Source: Megascapheus bottae
Lineage: Eukaryota; Chordata; Mammalia; Rodentia; Geomyidae
Direction of reading: 5' to 3'
Assembly: GCA_024803745.1 (NCBI GenBank)
Contig: JANJXV010000131.1
Span: 1,901,001-1,965,000, forward strand
DNA length: 64,000 nucleotides
Made by a program: the position numbers and the translations under genes. This document shows, in pieces, positions 10,042 to 22,622 of the stretch (positions are counted from its first letter, which is position 1; the number at the start of each line of letters is the position of its first letter). The notes beneath the pieces were generated by a model. That model did not search any database, was not told the DNA's origin, and saw nothing but the letters and a program-made list of their open reading frames with translations.

Positions 10042-12203
10042 AATGATTAGGTTTAGGGTTAGAATTAGGTTTAGGGTTATGGTTAGTGTTAGGGTTAGGG
10101 TAAGGATAAGGGTTAGGGTTAAGGTTAGGGTTAGGGTTCGGGTTACGGTTAAGGTTAGGGTTAGGGTGAGTGTAAGAGTAAGGGTTAGGTTTAGGTTTAG
10201 GTTTAGGGTTAGGCTAAGGGTAAGTGTTAGGGTTAGGGTTAGGGTTAAGTTTTGGGTTAGGGTTAGGGTTAGGGTTAGGGTTAGGGTAAGGGTAAGTTTA
10301 AGGGTTAGGGTTAAGGTGAGGGTTAGGGTTAGGTTTAGGCTTAGGGTTAGGGTTAGGTTTAGAGTAAGGGTAAGGGTTAGGGTTATGGTTAATGTTAGGG
10401 ATAGGGTAAGGGTTAGGGTAAGGGTAAGTGTTAGGGTTAGAGTTAGGGTTAGGGTTAGGTTAAGGGTTAACGTTAGAGTTAGGGTTAGGGTTAGGGTAAG
10501 TGTTAAGGTTAGGGTTAGGGTTAGGGTTAGGTTTGGGGTGGGGGTTAAGGTTAGGGTTAGGGTTAGGGTAGGGTTAGTTTTAGGGTTAGGGGTTAGGGTT
10601 AGGGTTAGGGTTAGGTTTAGGGTTAGGGTTAGGGTAAGGGTAAGGGTTAGGGTTAGGGTTAGGTTTAGGGTTAGGGTTAGGGTAAGGGTTAGAGTTATGG
10701 TTAGGGTTAGGGTAAGGGTAAAGGTTAAGGTTAGGGTAATGGTTAGGGTAAGTGTTAGGGTTAGTGTTAGGGTTAGGGTTAGGGTTATATTTGGGGTTAG
10801 GGTTAGGGTTAGCGTTAGTGTTAGTGTTAGTGTTAGGGTTAGGTTTAGGGTTATGTTTAGGGTTAGGATTCGGGTAAGGGTAAAGGTTAAGATTAGGGTT
10901 AGGGTTAGGGTTACGGTTAGGATTAGGGTTAAGGTAAGAATATGTATTAGGGTTATGGTTAGGGTTAGCGTTAGAGTTAGGGTAAGGGTAAGTGTTAGGG
11001 TTAGGGTTAGGGTTCAGGTAAGGGTAAGGGTTAGGGTTAGGATTACGGAGAGGATTAGGTTTAGGGTAAGGGTTAATGTTAGGGTTAGGGTAAGGGTTAG
11101 GGTTAGGGTTAGGGGTTATGGGTAGTGTTAGGGTTAGGGTTAGTGTAAGGGTAAGGATAAGGGTTAGGTTTAAGGTTAGGGTTAGGTTTAGGGTTCGGGT
11201 TATGGTTAAGGTTAGGGTAAGGGTGAGGGTAAGAGTAAGGGTTAGGGTTAGGCTAAGGGTTAGTGTTAGAATTAGGGGTAGGGTTAGGCTTATGGTTAGG
11301 GTTAGGGTTAGGGTTAGGGTAAGGGTAAGAGTAAGGGTTAGGGTTAAGGTTAGGGTTAGGGTTAGGTTCAGGGTTAGGGTTAGGGTTAGGTTTAGGGTAA
11401 GGGTTAGGGTTAGGGTTAAGGTTAGGTTTAGGGTTGGGGTTAAGGTTATGGTTAGGGATAGGTTTATGGTTAGTTTTAAGGTTAGGGGTTAGTGTTAGGG
11501 TTAGGGTTAGGTTTAGGATTAGGGTTAGGGTAAGGGTAAGGGTTAGGGTTAGGGTAAGAGTTAGGGTTAGGTTTAGGGTAAGGGTTAGGGTTAGGGTTAC
11601 GGTTAGGGTAAGGGTAAGGGTTAGGGATAGGATAAGGGTTAGGGTAAGGGTTAGGGGTAGGGTTAGGGTTAGGGTTAGGGTTAGGGTTAAATTTAGGGTT
11701 AGGGTTCGGGTAAGGGTAAAGGTTAAGGTGAGGGTTAGGGTTAGGGTTACGTTTAGGGTTAGGGTTAGGGTAAGGATATGTGTTAGGGTTATGGTTAGGG
11801 TTAGGGTTAGAGTTAGGGTAAGGGTAAGTGTTAGGGTTAGGGTTAGCATTAAGGTAAGTGTAAGGGTTAGGGTTAGGTTAGGCATAGGTTAGGTTTAGGG
11901 TAAGGGTTAGGGTTAGGTTTAGGGATAGGTTAGGTTTAGGGTAAGGGTTAGGGTTAGGGTTAGGGTAAGGGTAAGTTTTAGGGTTAGGGTTAGGGTAAGG
12001 GTAAGGTTTAGGGTTAGGGTTAGGGTTAAGGTTATGTTTAGGGTTAGGGTAAGGGTAAGGGTTAGCATTAGGTTTAGGGTTAGGGTTAGGGTAATGTTTA
12101 GGTTTAGGATTCGGCTTAGTGTTATGTTAAGCGTTATGGTTGTGGGTTAGCGTTTGGGTTAGGGTTCGGGTAAGGGTTAGGGTTAGGTTTAGGGTTAGGG
12201 TTA
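7731..12203 (+). repeat. U-family unit U1 (4,473 bp)
   Basis: Starts with the signature GGAATAGGG, then GTAGTGTAAG and GGGCAGG. A variant of the CTTAGTGTTATGTTAAGC landmark follows at about 7,953. It contains a full M module: GGCTTAGGGTTTTGG at 9,079, TTAATGTTTGGG at 9,399 and CTTATTGTCAGAGTTAG at 9,530. Inside it an 84-bp tandem pair is visible (GTGTTAAGGT at 8,731 and 8,815). The stretch 9,560-10,400 has a distant sister at 36,640-37,350. The end (12,090-12,185) carries a truncated copy of a unit start, cut where U2 begins. Confidence 0.85.
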
Positions 12204-12560
12204 GGAATAGGGTTAGGGTTAGGCTAGTGTAAGGGTTAGGGTTAGGGTTAGGACAGGGTTAGTGTTAGGTTTAGGGTTAGGGTTAGGGTAAGGGTAATGG
12301 TTAGGGTTAGGGTTAGGGTTAAGGTTAGGGTTAGGGTTAGGGTTAGGGTTAGGTTTAGGGTTAGGGTTAGGGTAAGAGTAAGGGTTAGGGTTAGGTTTAG
12401 GGTTAAGTTTAGGGTTAGGGTTAGGGTTAGGGTTAGAGTTAGGTTTAGGGTTAGGTTAAGGGTAATGTTTAGGTTTAGGTTTCGGCTTAGTGTTATGTTA
12501 AGCGTTATGGTTGTGGGTTAGCGTTTGGGTTAGGGTTCGGGTAAGGGTTAGGGTTAAGGT
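12085..12560 (+). repeat. 371-bp direct repeat across the U1/U2 junction
   Basis: GTAATGTTTAGG with the CTTAGTGTTATGTTAAGC landmark and TTGTGGGTTAGCGTTTGGG occurs at about 12,091-12,180 and again at 12,462-12,551, 371 bp apart. The first copy stops abruptly and a fresh unit start follows at 12,204. The distance is not a multiple of six, so the exchange did not respect hexamer register over its whole length. Confidence 0.8.
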
Positions 12561-14417
12561 TAGTGTTAGGGTAAGGGTAAGTGTTAGCGTTAGAGTTAGG
12601 GGTAGGGTAAGTGTTAAGGTAAGGGTTAGGGTTAGGATTAGGTTTAGGGCTGGGGTTAAGGTTAGGGTTATAGTTAGGGTAAGGGAAAGGGTTAGGTTTA
12701 GGGTTATGGTGAGGGTAAGTGTTCGGTTTAGGTTTAGGGATAGGGTAGGGTAAGGGTAAGTGTTAGGGTTAGGGTTAGGGGTAGTTTTAGGGTTAGGAGT
12801 TAGGATTAGGGTTAGGGATAGGTTTATGGTTAGGGTTAGGGTAAGGATAAGGATTAGAGTTAGGGTTAGGGTTAGGGTTAATGTTAGGTTTAGGGTTAGG
12901 GAAAGGGTAAGGGTTAGGTTTAGGGTTAGGGTTAGGGTTAGGGTAAGGGTAAGGTTTAGGATTAGAGTTAGGGTTAGGGTTAGGTTTAGCGTTACGGTTA
13001 GGGTAGGGTTTAGGGTAAGGGTAAGTGTTAGGGTTAGGGTTAGGATAAGGGTAAGGGTTAGGGTTAGGGTTAGGTTTAGGGTAAGGGTAACGTTTAGGGT
13101 TAGTGTTAGGGTTAGGGTAAAGGTAGTGTTAGGGCTAGGGTTAGGGTTTATGTTAGGTTTACGGTTAGGGTAAGGGTACGGTTAGGGTTAGGGTTAGGGT
13201 TAGGGTTAGGGTTAGGGTTAGGATAAGGGTAAGTGTTAGGGTTAGGGTAAGGGTTAAGGTAAGTGTAAGGGTTAGGGTTAGGGTTAGGGATAGGTTAGGT
13301 TTAGGGTAAGGGTTATGGTTAGGGTAAGGGTAAGGTTTAGGGTTTGGGTTAGGGTGAGGGATAGGGTTAGGGTTAGGGTTAGGTTTAGGGTTAGGGTTAA
13401 GTTAAGGGTAAGGTTTAGGGTTAGGGTTAGGGTTAGTGTTAAGGTAAGGGTAAGGGTTAGGGTTAGGGTTACTGTTAGGGTTAAGTTTAGGGTTAGGGTT
13501 AGGGTTAGGTTAAGGGTTAGGGTTAGGGTAAGGGTTAGGGTTAGGGTTAGGATAAGGGTAAGGGTTAGGGTTACAGTTAGGTTTAGTGTTAGGGTTAGGG
13601 TAAGGGTTAGGGTTAGGGTTAGGATAAGGGTAAGGGTTAGGGTTACGGTTAGGATTAGGCTTAGGGTTTTGGTTTAGGGTTAGGGTTAGGGTTAGGGTAG
13701 GGTAAGGGTTAGGGTTAGGGTTAGGGTTAGTATTAGGATTAGGTTTAGGTTTATAGTTAGGGTAAGGTTAATGGTTAGGATTAGGGTAAGAGTTAAGGTT
13801 ATGTTTAGGGTTAGGGTTACGGTTAGGTTTAGGGTAAGGGCAAGGGTTAGGGTTAGGGTTAGGGTTACGTTTAGGTTATTGTTAGGGTTAGGGTTAGAGT
13901 TAGCTTTAGGGTTACGGTAAGGTTAAGGTTTAGGGTTAGGGTTAGGTTAATGTTAGGTTAAGGGTTAGGGTTAGGGGTTAATGTTTGGGTTAGGGTTAGG
14001 GTAAGAGTTAGGGTTAGGGTTAGGTTTAGGGTAAGGGTAAGGGTTAGGGTTAGGGTTAGGGTATGGGTGAGTGTTAGGGTTAGGGTTAGGGTTAGGTTTA
14101 GGGTAAGGCTTATTGTCACAGTTAGTGTTAGGGTTAGGGTAAGTGTTAGGGTTAGGGTTAGGGTTAGGGTAAGTGTTAGGGTAAAGGTTAAGGTTAGGGT
14201 TAGCTTTAGGGCTGGGGTTAAGGTTAGGGTTAGGGTTAGGGTAAGGGGAAGGGTTAGGGTTAGGGTTAGGGTGAGGGTAAGTGTTAGGTTTAGGCTTAGG
14301 GTTAGAGATAGGGTAAGGGTAAGGGTTAGGGTTATGGGTTAGGGTTAATGTTAGGGTTAGGGTAAGGGTTAGGGTAAGGGTTAGCGTTAGAGTTAGGGTT
14401 ATGCTTAGGGGTTACGG

Positions 14418-14448
<31 letters not shown>

Positions 14449-15415
14449 AATGATTAGGTTTAGGGTTAGAGTTAGGTTTAGGGTTATGGTTAGTGTTAGG
14501 GTTAGGGTAAGGATAAGGGTTAGGGTTAAGGTAAGGGTTAGGGTTCGGGTTACGGTTAAGGTTAGGGTTAGGGTGAGTGAAAGAGTAAGGGTTATGTTTA
14601 GGTTTAGGGTTAGGGTTAGGCTAAGGGTAAGTGTTAGGGTTAGGGTTAGGGTTAGGTTTTGGGTTAGGGTTAGGGTTAGGGTACGGGTAAGTTTAAGGGT
14701 TAGGGTTAGGGTTAGGGTTAGGGTTAGGTTTAGGCTTAGGGTTAGGGTTAGGTTTAGAGTAAGGGTAAGGGTTAGGGTTATGGTTAATGTTAGGGTTAGG
14801 GTAAGGGTTAGGGTAAGGGTAAGTGTTAGGGTTAGAGTTAGGGTTAGGGTTAGGTTAAGGGTTAACGTTAGGGTTAGGATTAGGGTTAGGGTAAGTGTTA
14901 AGGTTAGGGTTACGGTTACGGTTAGGTTTAGGGTGGGGGTTAAGGTTAGGGTTAGGGTTAGGGTAGGGTTAGTTTTAGGGTTAGGGCTAGGGTTAGGGTG
15001 AGGGTTAGGTTTAGGGTTAGGGTTAGGGTAAGGGTAAGGGTTAGGGTGAGGGTTAGGTTTAGGGTTAGGGTTAGGGTAAGGGTTAGGGTTATGGTTAGGG
15101 TTAGGGTAAGGGTAAAGGTTAAGGTTAGGGTAATAGTTAGGGTAAGGGTTAGGGTTAGTGTTAGGGTTAGGGTTAGGGTTATGTTTAGGGTTAGGGTTAG
15201 GGTTAGCGTTAGTGTTAGTGTTAGTGTTAGGGTTAGGTTTAGGGTTATGTTTAGGGTTAGAGTTCGGGTAAGGTTAAAGGTTAAGATTAGGTTTAGGGTT
15301 AGGGTTACGGTTAGGATTAGGGTTAAGGTAAGAATATGTATTAGGGTTATGGTTAGGGTTAGCGTTAGAGTTAGGGTAAGGGTAAGTGTTATGGTTAGGG
15401 TTAGGGTTAGGGTTA
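12204..15415 (+). repeat. U-family unit U2 (3,212 bp)
   Basis: Starts GGAATAGGG; the CTTAGTG landmark is at 12,486. It aligns with U1 at offsets 4,533 (near 12,517), 4,705 (near 13,340), 4,579 (13,658, the GGCTTAGGGTTTTGG landmark) and 4,407 (from 14,378). The fall from 4,579 to 4,407 is a 172-bp block of U1 (about 9,800-9,971) that is missing here. U2 keeps the M module (landmarks at 13,658, 13,978 and 14,109, the last as CTTATTGTCACAG). Homology to U1 ends near 15,410. Confidence 0.85.
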
Positions 15416-17605
15416 GGAATTTGGTTAGGGTTAGGGTAGTGTAAGGGTTAGGGTTAGGGTTAGGGCAGGGTTAGTGTTAGGTTTAGGGTTAGGGTTAGGG
15501 TAAGGGTAATGGTTAGGGTTACGGTTAGGGTTAAGGTTAGGGTTAGGGTTAGGGTTAGGGTTAGGTTTAGGGTTAGGGTTAGGGTAAGGGTAAGGGTTAG
15601 GGTTAGGGTTAGGGTTAAGTTTAGATTTAGGGTTAGGGTTAGGGTTAGAGTTAGGTTTAGGGTTAGGGTAAGGGTAAGGTTTAGGTTTAGGATTCGGCTT
15701 AGTGTTATGTTAAGCGTTATGGTTAGGGGTTAGCGTTTGGGTTAGGGTTCGGGTAAGGGTTAGGGTTAAGGTTAGTGTTAGGGTAAGGGTAAGTGTTAGC
15801 GTTAGAGTTAGGGTTAGGGTAAGTGTTAGGGTAAGGGTTAGGGTTAGGGTTAGGTTTAGGGCTGGGTTTAAGGTTAGGGTTAGGGTTAGGGTAAGGGTAA
15901 GTTATAGGGTTAGGGTTATGGTGAGGGTAAGTGTTAGGTTTAGGTTTAGGGTTAGGGTAGGGTAAGGATTAGGGTTAGGGTTAGGGTTAATGTTAGGTTT
16001 AGGGTGAGGGAAAGGGTTAGGGTAAGGGTAAGGGTTAGGGTTAGGGTTAGGGTTAGGGTTAAGTTTAGAGTTAGGGTTAGGGTTAGGGTAAGGGTAAGGT
16101 TTAGGATTAGGGTTAGGGTTAGGGTTAGGTTTAGCGTTAGGGTTAGGGTAGGGTTTAGGGTAAGGGTAAGTGTTAGGGTAGGGTTAGGATAAGGGTAAGG
16201 GTTAGGGTTAGGGTTAGGTTTAGGGTAAGGGCAAGGTTTAGGGTTAGGGTTAGGGTTAGGGTAAGGGTAAGTGTTAGAGTTAGGGTTAGGTTTAGGGTTA
16301 GGGTTAGGGTTAGGGTTAGGGTAAGGGTAAGGGTTAGGGTTAGTGTTAGGGTTAGGTTTAGGGTTAGGGTTAGGGTTAGGGTAAGGGTAAGGGTTAGAGT
16401 TAGGATTAGGGTTAGGGATAGGGTAATGGTTAGGGTTAGGGTTAGGGTTAGGGTTAGGGTAAGGGTAAGGGTTAGAGTTAGGATTAGGGTTAGGGATAGG
16501 GTAATGGTTAGGGTTAGGGTTAGGGTTACGTTTAGGGTTAGGGTTAGGGTAAGGGTAAGGGTTAGGGTTACGGTTAGGGTTAGGTTTAGGGTTGGGGTGA
16601 AGGTTAGATTTAGGGTTAGGGTAAAGGTAAGGTTTAGGGTTAGGTTTATTGTTAGGGTTAGCGTTAGGATAAGGGTAAGGGTTAGGGTTAGGGTTAAAGT
16701 AAGGGTAAGGGTTAGGGTTAGGGTTAGGTTTAGGATAAGGGTTAGGGTTAGGGTTAGGGTAAGGGTAAGGTTTAGGGTTAGGGTTAGGGTAAGGGTAAGG
16801 GTTAGGGTTAGGTTTAGGGTTAATGTTAGGTTTAGTGTTAGGGTAAGGGTAAGGGTTAGGGTTAGAGTAAGGGTTAGTGTAAGGTTTAGGGTTAGGGTTA
16901 GGGTTAGGGTTAGGGTTAGAGTTAGGGTAAGGGTAAGTGTTAGGGTTAGGGTTAGTGTTAAGGTATGGGTAAGGTTTAGGGTTAGGGTTAGGGTTAGGGT
17001 AAGTGTTAGGGTAAGGGTTATGGTTAGGGTTAGGTTTAGGGTTGGGGTTAAGGTTACTGTTAGGGTTAGGTTTAGGGTTAGTTTTAAGGTTAGGGGTTAG
17101 GGTTAGGGTTAGGGTTAGGTTTAGGGTTAGGGTTAGGGTAAGGGTAAGGGTTTGGGTTAGTGTAAGGGTTACGGTTAGGGTTAGGGTGAGGGTTAGGGTT
17201 AGGGTTAGGGTTAGGGTAAGTGTATGGGTTAGGGATGGGTAGGTTAGGGAAGGGTTACGGTTAAGGTTAGGGTTAGGGTAAGGATATCTGTTAGGGTTAT
17301 GGTTAGGGTTAGGGTTAGAGTTAGGGTAAGGTAAGTGTTAGGGTTAGGGTTAGGGTTAAGATAAGTGTAAGGGTTAGGGTTAGGGTTAGGGTTAGGGTTA
17401 GGGTAAGAGTAAGGTTTAGGGTTAGGGTTAGGGTAAGGGATGGGGTTAGGGTTAGGGTTAGGTTTAGGGTTAGGGTTATGTTAAGGGTAAGGGTTAGGGT
17501 TAGGGTTAGTGTTAGGGTTAGGGTAAGGGTTAGGGTTAGGGTTAGGGTTAGCATTAGGGTTAGGGTTAGGCTTAAGGGTTATGGTTAGGGTTAGGGTTAG
17601 GGTTA
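15416..17605 (+). repeat. U-family unit U3 (2,190 bp)
   Basis: Starts GGAATTTGGTTAGG; the CTTAGTG landmark is 275 bp further on, as in U2, U4, U5 and U6. U3 lacks the M module. Its right half (16,426-17,560) is matched by U5 at a constant offset of 5,017. Private marks: GGTTGGGGTGAAGG near 16,592, GGGATGGGTAGGTTAGGG near 17,232 and AAGGATATCTG near 17,280. Confidence 0.88.
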
Positions 17606-20445
17606 GGAATTTGGTTAGGGTTAGGGTAGTGTAAGGGTTAGGGTTAGGGTTAGGGCAGGGTTAGTGTTAGGTTTAGGGTTAGGGTTAGGGTAAGGGTAAT
17701 GGTTAGGGTTAGGGTTAGGGTTAAGGTTAGGGTTAGGGTTAGGGATAGGGTTAGGTTTAGAGTTAGGGTTAGGGTAAGGGTAAGGGTTAGGGTTAGGGTT
17801 AGGGTTAAGTTTAGAGTTAGGGTTAGGGTTAGGGTTAGAGTTAGGTTTAGGGTTAGGGTAAGGGTAAGGTTTAGGTTTAGGATTCGGCTTAGTGTTATGT
17901 TAAGCGTTATGGTTAGGGGTTAGCGTTTGGGTTAGGGTTCGGGTAAGGTTTAGGGTTAATGTTAGTGTTAGGGTAAGGGTAAGTGTTAGCGTTAGAGTTA
18001 GGGTTAGGGTAAGTGTTAGGGTAAGGGTTAGGGTTAGGGTTAGGTTTAGGGCTGGGGTTAAGGTTAGGGTTAGGGTTAGGGTAAGGGTAAGGTATAGGGT
18101 TAGGGTTATGGTGAGGGTAAGTGTTAGGTTTAGGTTTAGGGTTAGGGTAGGGTAAGGATTAGGGTTAGGGTTAGGGTTAATGTTAGGTTTAGGGTGAGGG
18201 AAAGGGTTAGGGTAAGGGTAAGGGTTAGGGTTAGGGTTAGGGTTAAGTTTAGAGTTAGGGTAGGGTTAGGGTAAGGGTAAGGTTTAGGATTAGGGTTAGG
18301 GTTAGGGTTAGGTTTAGCGTTAGGTTTAGGGTAGGGTTTAGGGTAAGGGTAAGTGTTAGGGTAGGGTTAGGATAAGGGTAAGGGTTAGGGTTAGGGTTAG
18401 GTTTAGGGTAAGGGTAAGGTTTAGGGTTAGGGTTAGGGTTAGGGTAAGGGTAAGTGTTAGAGTTAGGGTTAGGTTTAGGGTAAGGGTTAGGGTTAGGGTT
18501 AGGTTTAGGGTAAGGGTAAGGTTTAGGGTTAGGGTTAGGGTTAGGGTAAGGGTAAGTGTTAGAGTTAGGGTTAGGTTTAGGGTTAGGGTTAGGGTTAGGG
18601 TTAGGGTTAGGGTTAGGGTAAGGGTAAGGGTTAGGGTTAGTGTTAGGGTTAGGTTTAGGGTTAGGGTTAGGGTTAGGGTAAGGGTAAGGGTTAGAGTTAG
18701 GATTAGGTTTAGGGATAGGGTAATGGTTAGGGTTAGGGTTAGGGTTAGGGTTAGGGTAAGGGTAAGGGTTAGAGTTAGGATTAGGGTTAGGGATAGGGTA
18801 ATGGTTAGGGTTAGGGTTAGGGTTACGTTTAGGGTTAGGGTTAGGGTAAGGGTAAGGGTTAGGGTTACGGTTAGGGTTAGGTTTAGGGTTGGGGTGAAGG
18901 TTAGATTTAGGGTTAGGGTAAAGGTAAGGTTTAGGGTTAGGTTTATTGTTAGGGTTAGCGTTAGGATAAGGGTAAGGGTTAGGGTTAGGGTTAAAGTAAG
19001 GGTAAGGGTTAGGGTTAGGGTTAGGTTTAGGATAAGGGTTAGGGTTAGGTTTAGGGTAAGGGTAAGGTTTAGGGTTAGGGTTAGGGTAAGGGTAAGGGTT
19101 AGGGTTAGGTTTAGGGTTAATGTTAGGTTTAGTGTTAGGGTAAGGGTAAGGGTTAGGGTTAGAGTAAGGGTTAGTGTAAGGTTTAGGGTTAGGGTTAGGG
19201 TTAGGGTTAGGGTTAGGGTTAGGGTTAGAGTTAGGGTAAGGGTAAGTGTTAGGGTTAGGGTTAGTGTTAAGGTATGGGTAAGGTTTAGGGTAGGGTTAGG
19301 GTTAGGGTAAGTGTTAGGGTAAGGGTTAGGGTTAGGGTTAGGTTTAGGGTTGGGGTTAAGGTTACTGTTAGGGTTAGGTTTAGGGTTAGTTTTAAGGTTA
19401 GGGGTTAGGGTTAGGGTTAGGGTTAGGTTTAGGGTTAGGGTTAGGGTAAGGGTAAGGGTTTGGGTTAGTGTAAGGGTTACGGTTAGGGTTAGGGTGAGGG
19501 TTAGGGTTAGGGTTAGGGTTAGGGTAAGTGTATGGGTTAGGGATGGGTAGGTTAGGGAAGGGTTACGGTTAAGGTTAGGGTTAGGGTAAGGATATCTGTT
19601 AGGGTTATGGTTAGGGTTAGGGTTAGAGTTAGGGTAAGGTAAGTGTTAGGGTTAGGGTTAGGGTTAAGATAAGTGTAAGGGTTAGGGTTAGGGTTAGGGT
19701 TAGGGTTAGGGTAAGAGTAAGGTTTAGGGTTAGGGTTAGGGTAAGGGATGGGGTTAGGGTTAGGGTTAGGTTTGGGGTTAGGGTTATGTTAAGGGTAAGG
19801 GTTAGGTTTAGGGTTAGGGTTAGTGTTAGGGTAAGGGTAAGGGTTAGGGTTAGGGTTAGGGTAAGGGCAAGGGTTAGGGTTAGGGTAAGAGTTAGGGATA
19901 GGTTTAGGGTAAGGGTTAGGGTTAGGGTTACGGATAGGGTAAGGGTAAGGGTTAGGGATAGGGTAAGGGTTAGGGTAAGGGTTAGGGGTAGGGTTAGGGT
20001 TAGGGTTAGGGTTAAGTTTAGGGTTAGGGTTCTGGTAAGGGTAAAGGTTAAGGTGAGGGTTAGAGTTAGGGTTACGGTTAGGGTTAGGGTTAGGGTAAGG
20101 ATATATGTTAGGGTTATGGTTAGGGTTAGGGTTAGAGTTAGGGTAAGGGTAAGTGTTAGGGTTAGGGTTAGCATTAAGGTAAGTATAAGGGTTAGGGTTA
20201 GGGTTAGGCATAGGTTAGGTTTAGGGTAAGGGTTAGGGTTATGTTTAGGGATAGGTTAGGTTTAGGGTAAATGTTAGGGTTAGGGTTAGGGTAAGGGTAA
20301 GGATTAGGGTTAGGGTTAGGGTAAGGGTAAGGTTTAGGGTTAGGGTTATGGTTAAGGTTAGGTTTAGGGTTAGGGTAAGGTTAAGGGTTAGCATTAGGGT
20401 TAGGGTTAGGCTTAAGGGTTATGGTTAGGGTTAGGGTTAGGGTTA
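17606..20445 (+). repeat. U-family unit U4 (2,840 bp)
   Basis: Same start as U3 and the same 275-bp spacing to its landmark at 17,888. Compared with U3 it has an additional block of about 120 bp near 18,420-18,540 and an additional end segment of about 0.5 kb (about 19,800-20,400). That end segment resembles 11,470-11,960 of U1; for example AAGGATAT at 11,772 and 20,097, and GGCATAGGTTAGG near 11,881 and 20,208. U6 matches U4 at offset 5,017, falling to 5,011 and then 5,006. Confidence 0.87.
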
Positions 20446-22622
20446 GGAATTTGGTTAGGGTTAGGGTAGTGTAAGGGTTAGGGTTAGGGTTAGGGCAGGG
20501 TTAGTGTTAGGTTTAGTGTTAGGGTTAGGGTAAGGGTAATGGTTAGGGTTAGGGTTAGGGTTAAGGTTAGGGTTAGGGTTAGGGATAGGGTTAGGTTTAG
20601 AGTTAGGGTTAGGGTAAGAGTAAGGGTTAGGGTTAGGGTTAGGGTTAAGTTTAGAGTTAGGGTTAGGGTTAGGGTTAGAGTTAGGTTTAGGGTTAGGGTA
20701 AGGGTAAGGTTTAGGTTTAGGATTCGGCTTAGTGTTATGTTAAGCGTTATGGTTAGGGGTTAGCGTTTGGGTTAGGGTTCGGGTAAGGGTTAGGGTTAAT
20801 GTTAGTGTTAGGGTAAGGGTAAGTGTTAGCGTTAGGGTTAGGGTAAGTGTAAGGGTAAGGGTTAGGGTTAGGGTTAGGTTTATGGCTGGGGTTAAGGTTA
20901 GGGTTAGGGTTAGGGTAAGGGTAAGGTATAGGGTTAGGGTTATGGTGAGGGTAAGTGTTAGGTTTAGGTTTAGGGTTAGGGTAGGGTAAGGATTAGGGTT
21001 AGGGTTAGGGTTAATGTTAGGTTTAGGGTGAGGGAAAGGGTTAGGGTAAGGGTAAGGGTTAGGGTTAGGGTTAGGGTTAAGTTTAGAGTTAGGGTAGGTT
21101 TAGGGTAAGGGTAAGGTTTAGGATTAGGGTTAGGGTTAGGGTTAGGTTTAGCGTTAGGGTTAGGGTAGGGTTTAGGGTAAGGGTAAGTGTTAGGGTAGGG
21201 TTAGGATAAGGGTAAGGGTTAGGGTTAGGGTTAGGTTTAGGGTAAGGGTAAGGTTTAGGGTTAGGGTTAGGGTTAGGGTAAGGGTAAGTGTTAGAGTTAG
21301 GGTTAGGTTTAGGGTTAGGGTTAGGGTTAGGGTTAGGGTAAGGGTAAGGGTTAGGGTTAGTGTTAGGGTTAGGTTTAGGGTTAGGGTTAGGGTTAGGGTA
21401 AGGGTAAGGGTTAGAGTTAGGATTAGGGTTAGGGATAGGGTAATGGTTAGGGTTAGGGTTAGGGTTAGGGTTAGGGTAAGGGTAAGGTTTAGAGTTAGGA
21501 TTAGGGTTAGGGATAGGGTAATGGTTAGGGTTAGGGTTAGGGTTACGTTTAGGGTTAGGGTTAGGGTAAGGGTAAGGGTTAGGGTTACGGTTAGGGTTAG
21601 GTTTAGGGTTGGGGTGAAGGTTAGATTTAGGGTTAGGGTAAAGGTAAGGTTTAGGGTTAGGTTTATTGTTAGGGTTAGCGTTAGGATAAGGGTAAGGGTT
21701 AGGGTTAGGGTTAAAGTAAGGGTAAGGGTTAGGGTTAGGGTTAGGTTTAGGATAAGGGTTAGGGTTAGGGTTAGGGTAAGGGTAAGGTTTAGGGTTAGGG
21801 TTAGGGTAAGGGTAAGGGTTAGGGTTAGGTTTAGGGTTAATGTTAGGTTTAGTGTTAGGGTAAGGGTAAGGGTTAGGGTTAGAGTAAGGGTTAGTGTAAG
21901 GTTTAGGGTTAGGGTTAGGGTTAGGGTTAGGGTTAGAGTTAGGGTAAGGGTAAGTGTTAGGGTTAGGGTTAGTGTTAAGGTATGGGTAAGGTTTAGGGTT
22001 AGGGTTAGGGTTAGGGTAAGTGTTAGGGTAAGGGTTATGGTTAGGGTTAGGTTTAGGGTTGGGGTTAAGGTTACTGTTAGGGTTAGGTTTAGGGTTAGTT
22101 TTAAGGTTAGGGGTTAGGGTTAGGGTTAGGGTTAGGTTTAGGGTTAGGGTTAGGGTAAGGGTAAGGGTTTGGGTTAGTGTAAGGGTTACGGTTAGGGTTA
22201 GGGTGAGGGTTAGGGTTAGGGTTAGGGTTAGGGTAAGTGTATGGGTTAGGGATGGGTAGGTTAGGGAAGGGTTACGGTTAAGGTTAGGGTTAGGGTAAGG
22301 ATATCTGTTAGGGTTATGGTTAGGGTTAGGGTTAGAGTTAGGGTAAGGTAAGTGTTAGGGTTAGGGTTAGGGTTAAGATAAGTGTAAGGGTTAGGGTTAG
22401 GGTTAGGGTTAGGGTTAGGGTAAGAGTAAGGTTTAGGGTTAGGGTTAGGGTAAGGGATGGGGTTAGGGTTAGGGTTAGGTTTAGGGTTAGGGTTATGTTA
22501 AGGGTAAGGGTTAGGGTTAGGGTTAGTGTTAGGGTTAGGGTAAGGGTTAGGGTTAGGGTTAGGGTTAGCATTAGGGTTAGGGTTAGGCTTAAGGGTTATG
22601 GTTAGGGTTAGGGTTAGGGTTA
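20446..22622 (+). repeat. U-family unit U5 (2,177 bp)
   Basis: Start signature GGAATTTGG, landmark at 20,728. It matches U3 at offset 5,030 at the left and 5,017 from about 21,443 onward. Private changes include GGTTTATGGCTGGGG near 20,880, where the sisters have GGTTTAGGGCTGGGG. With U6 it forms the second copy of the 5-kb superrepeat. Confidence 0.87.

Noticed and set aside
9998..11125. Longest open frame, 375 codons of Val-Arg dipeptides
   Set aside because: The frame is what GTTAGG hexamers give when read in phase. It has no domain, begins at a mutated hexamer (ATG from TTATGG-type changes) and ends at a register shift. Homologous blocks have different frame lengths, so there is no sign of selection on a protein.
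11253..11885. Minus-strand open frame of Leu-Thr repeats changing to Pro-Asn repeats
   Set aside because: CTAACC and CCTAAC read in neighbouring frames give these dipeptides; the change marks a one-base register shift. No start context or domain is visible.
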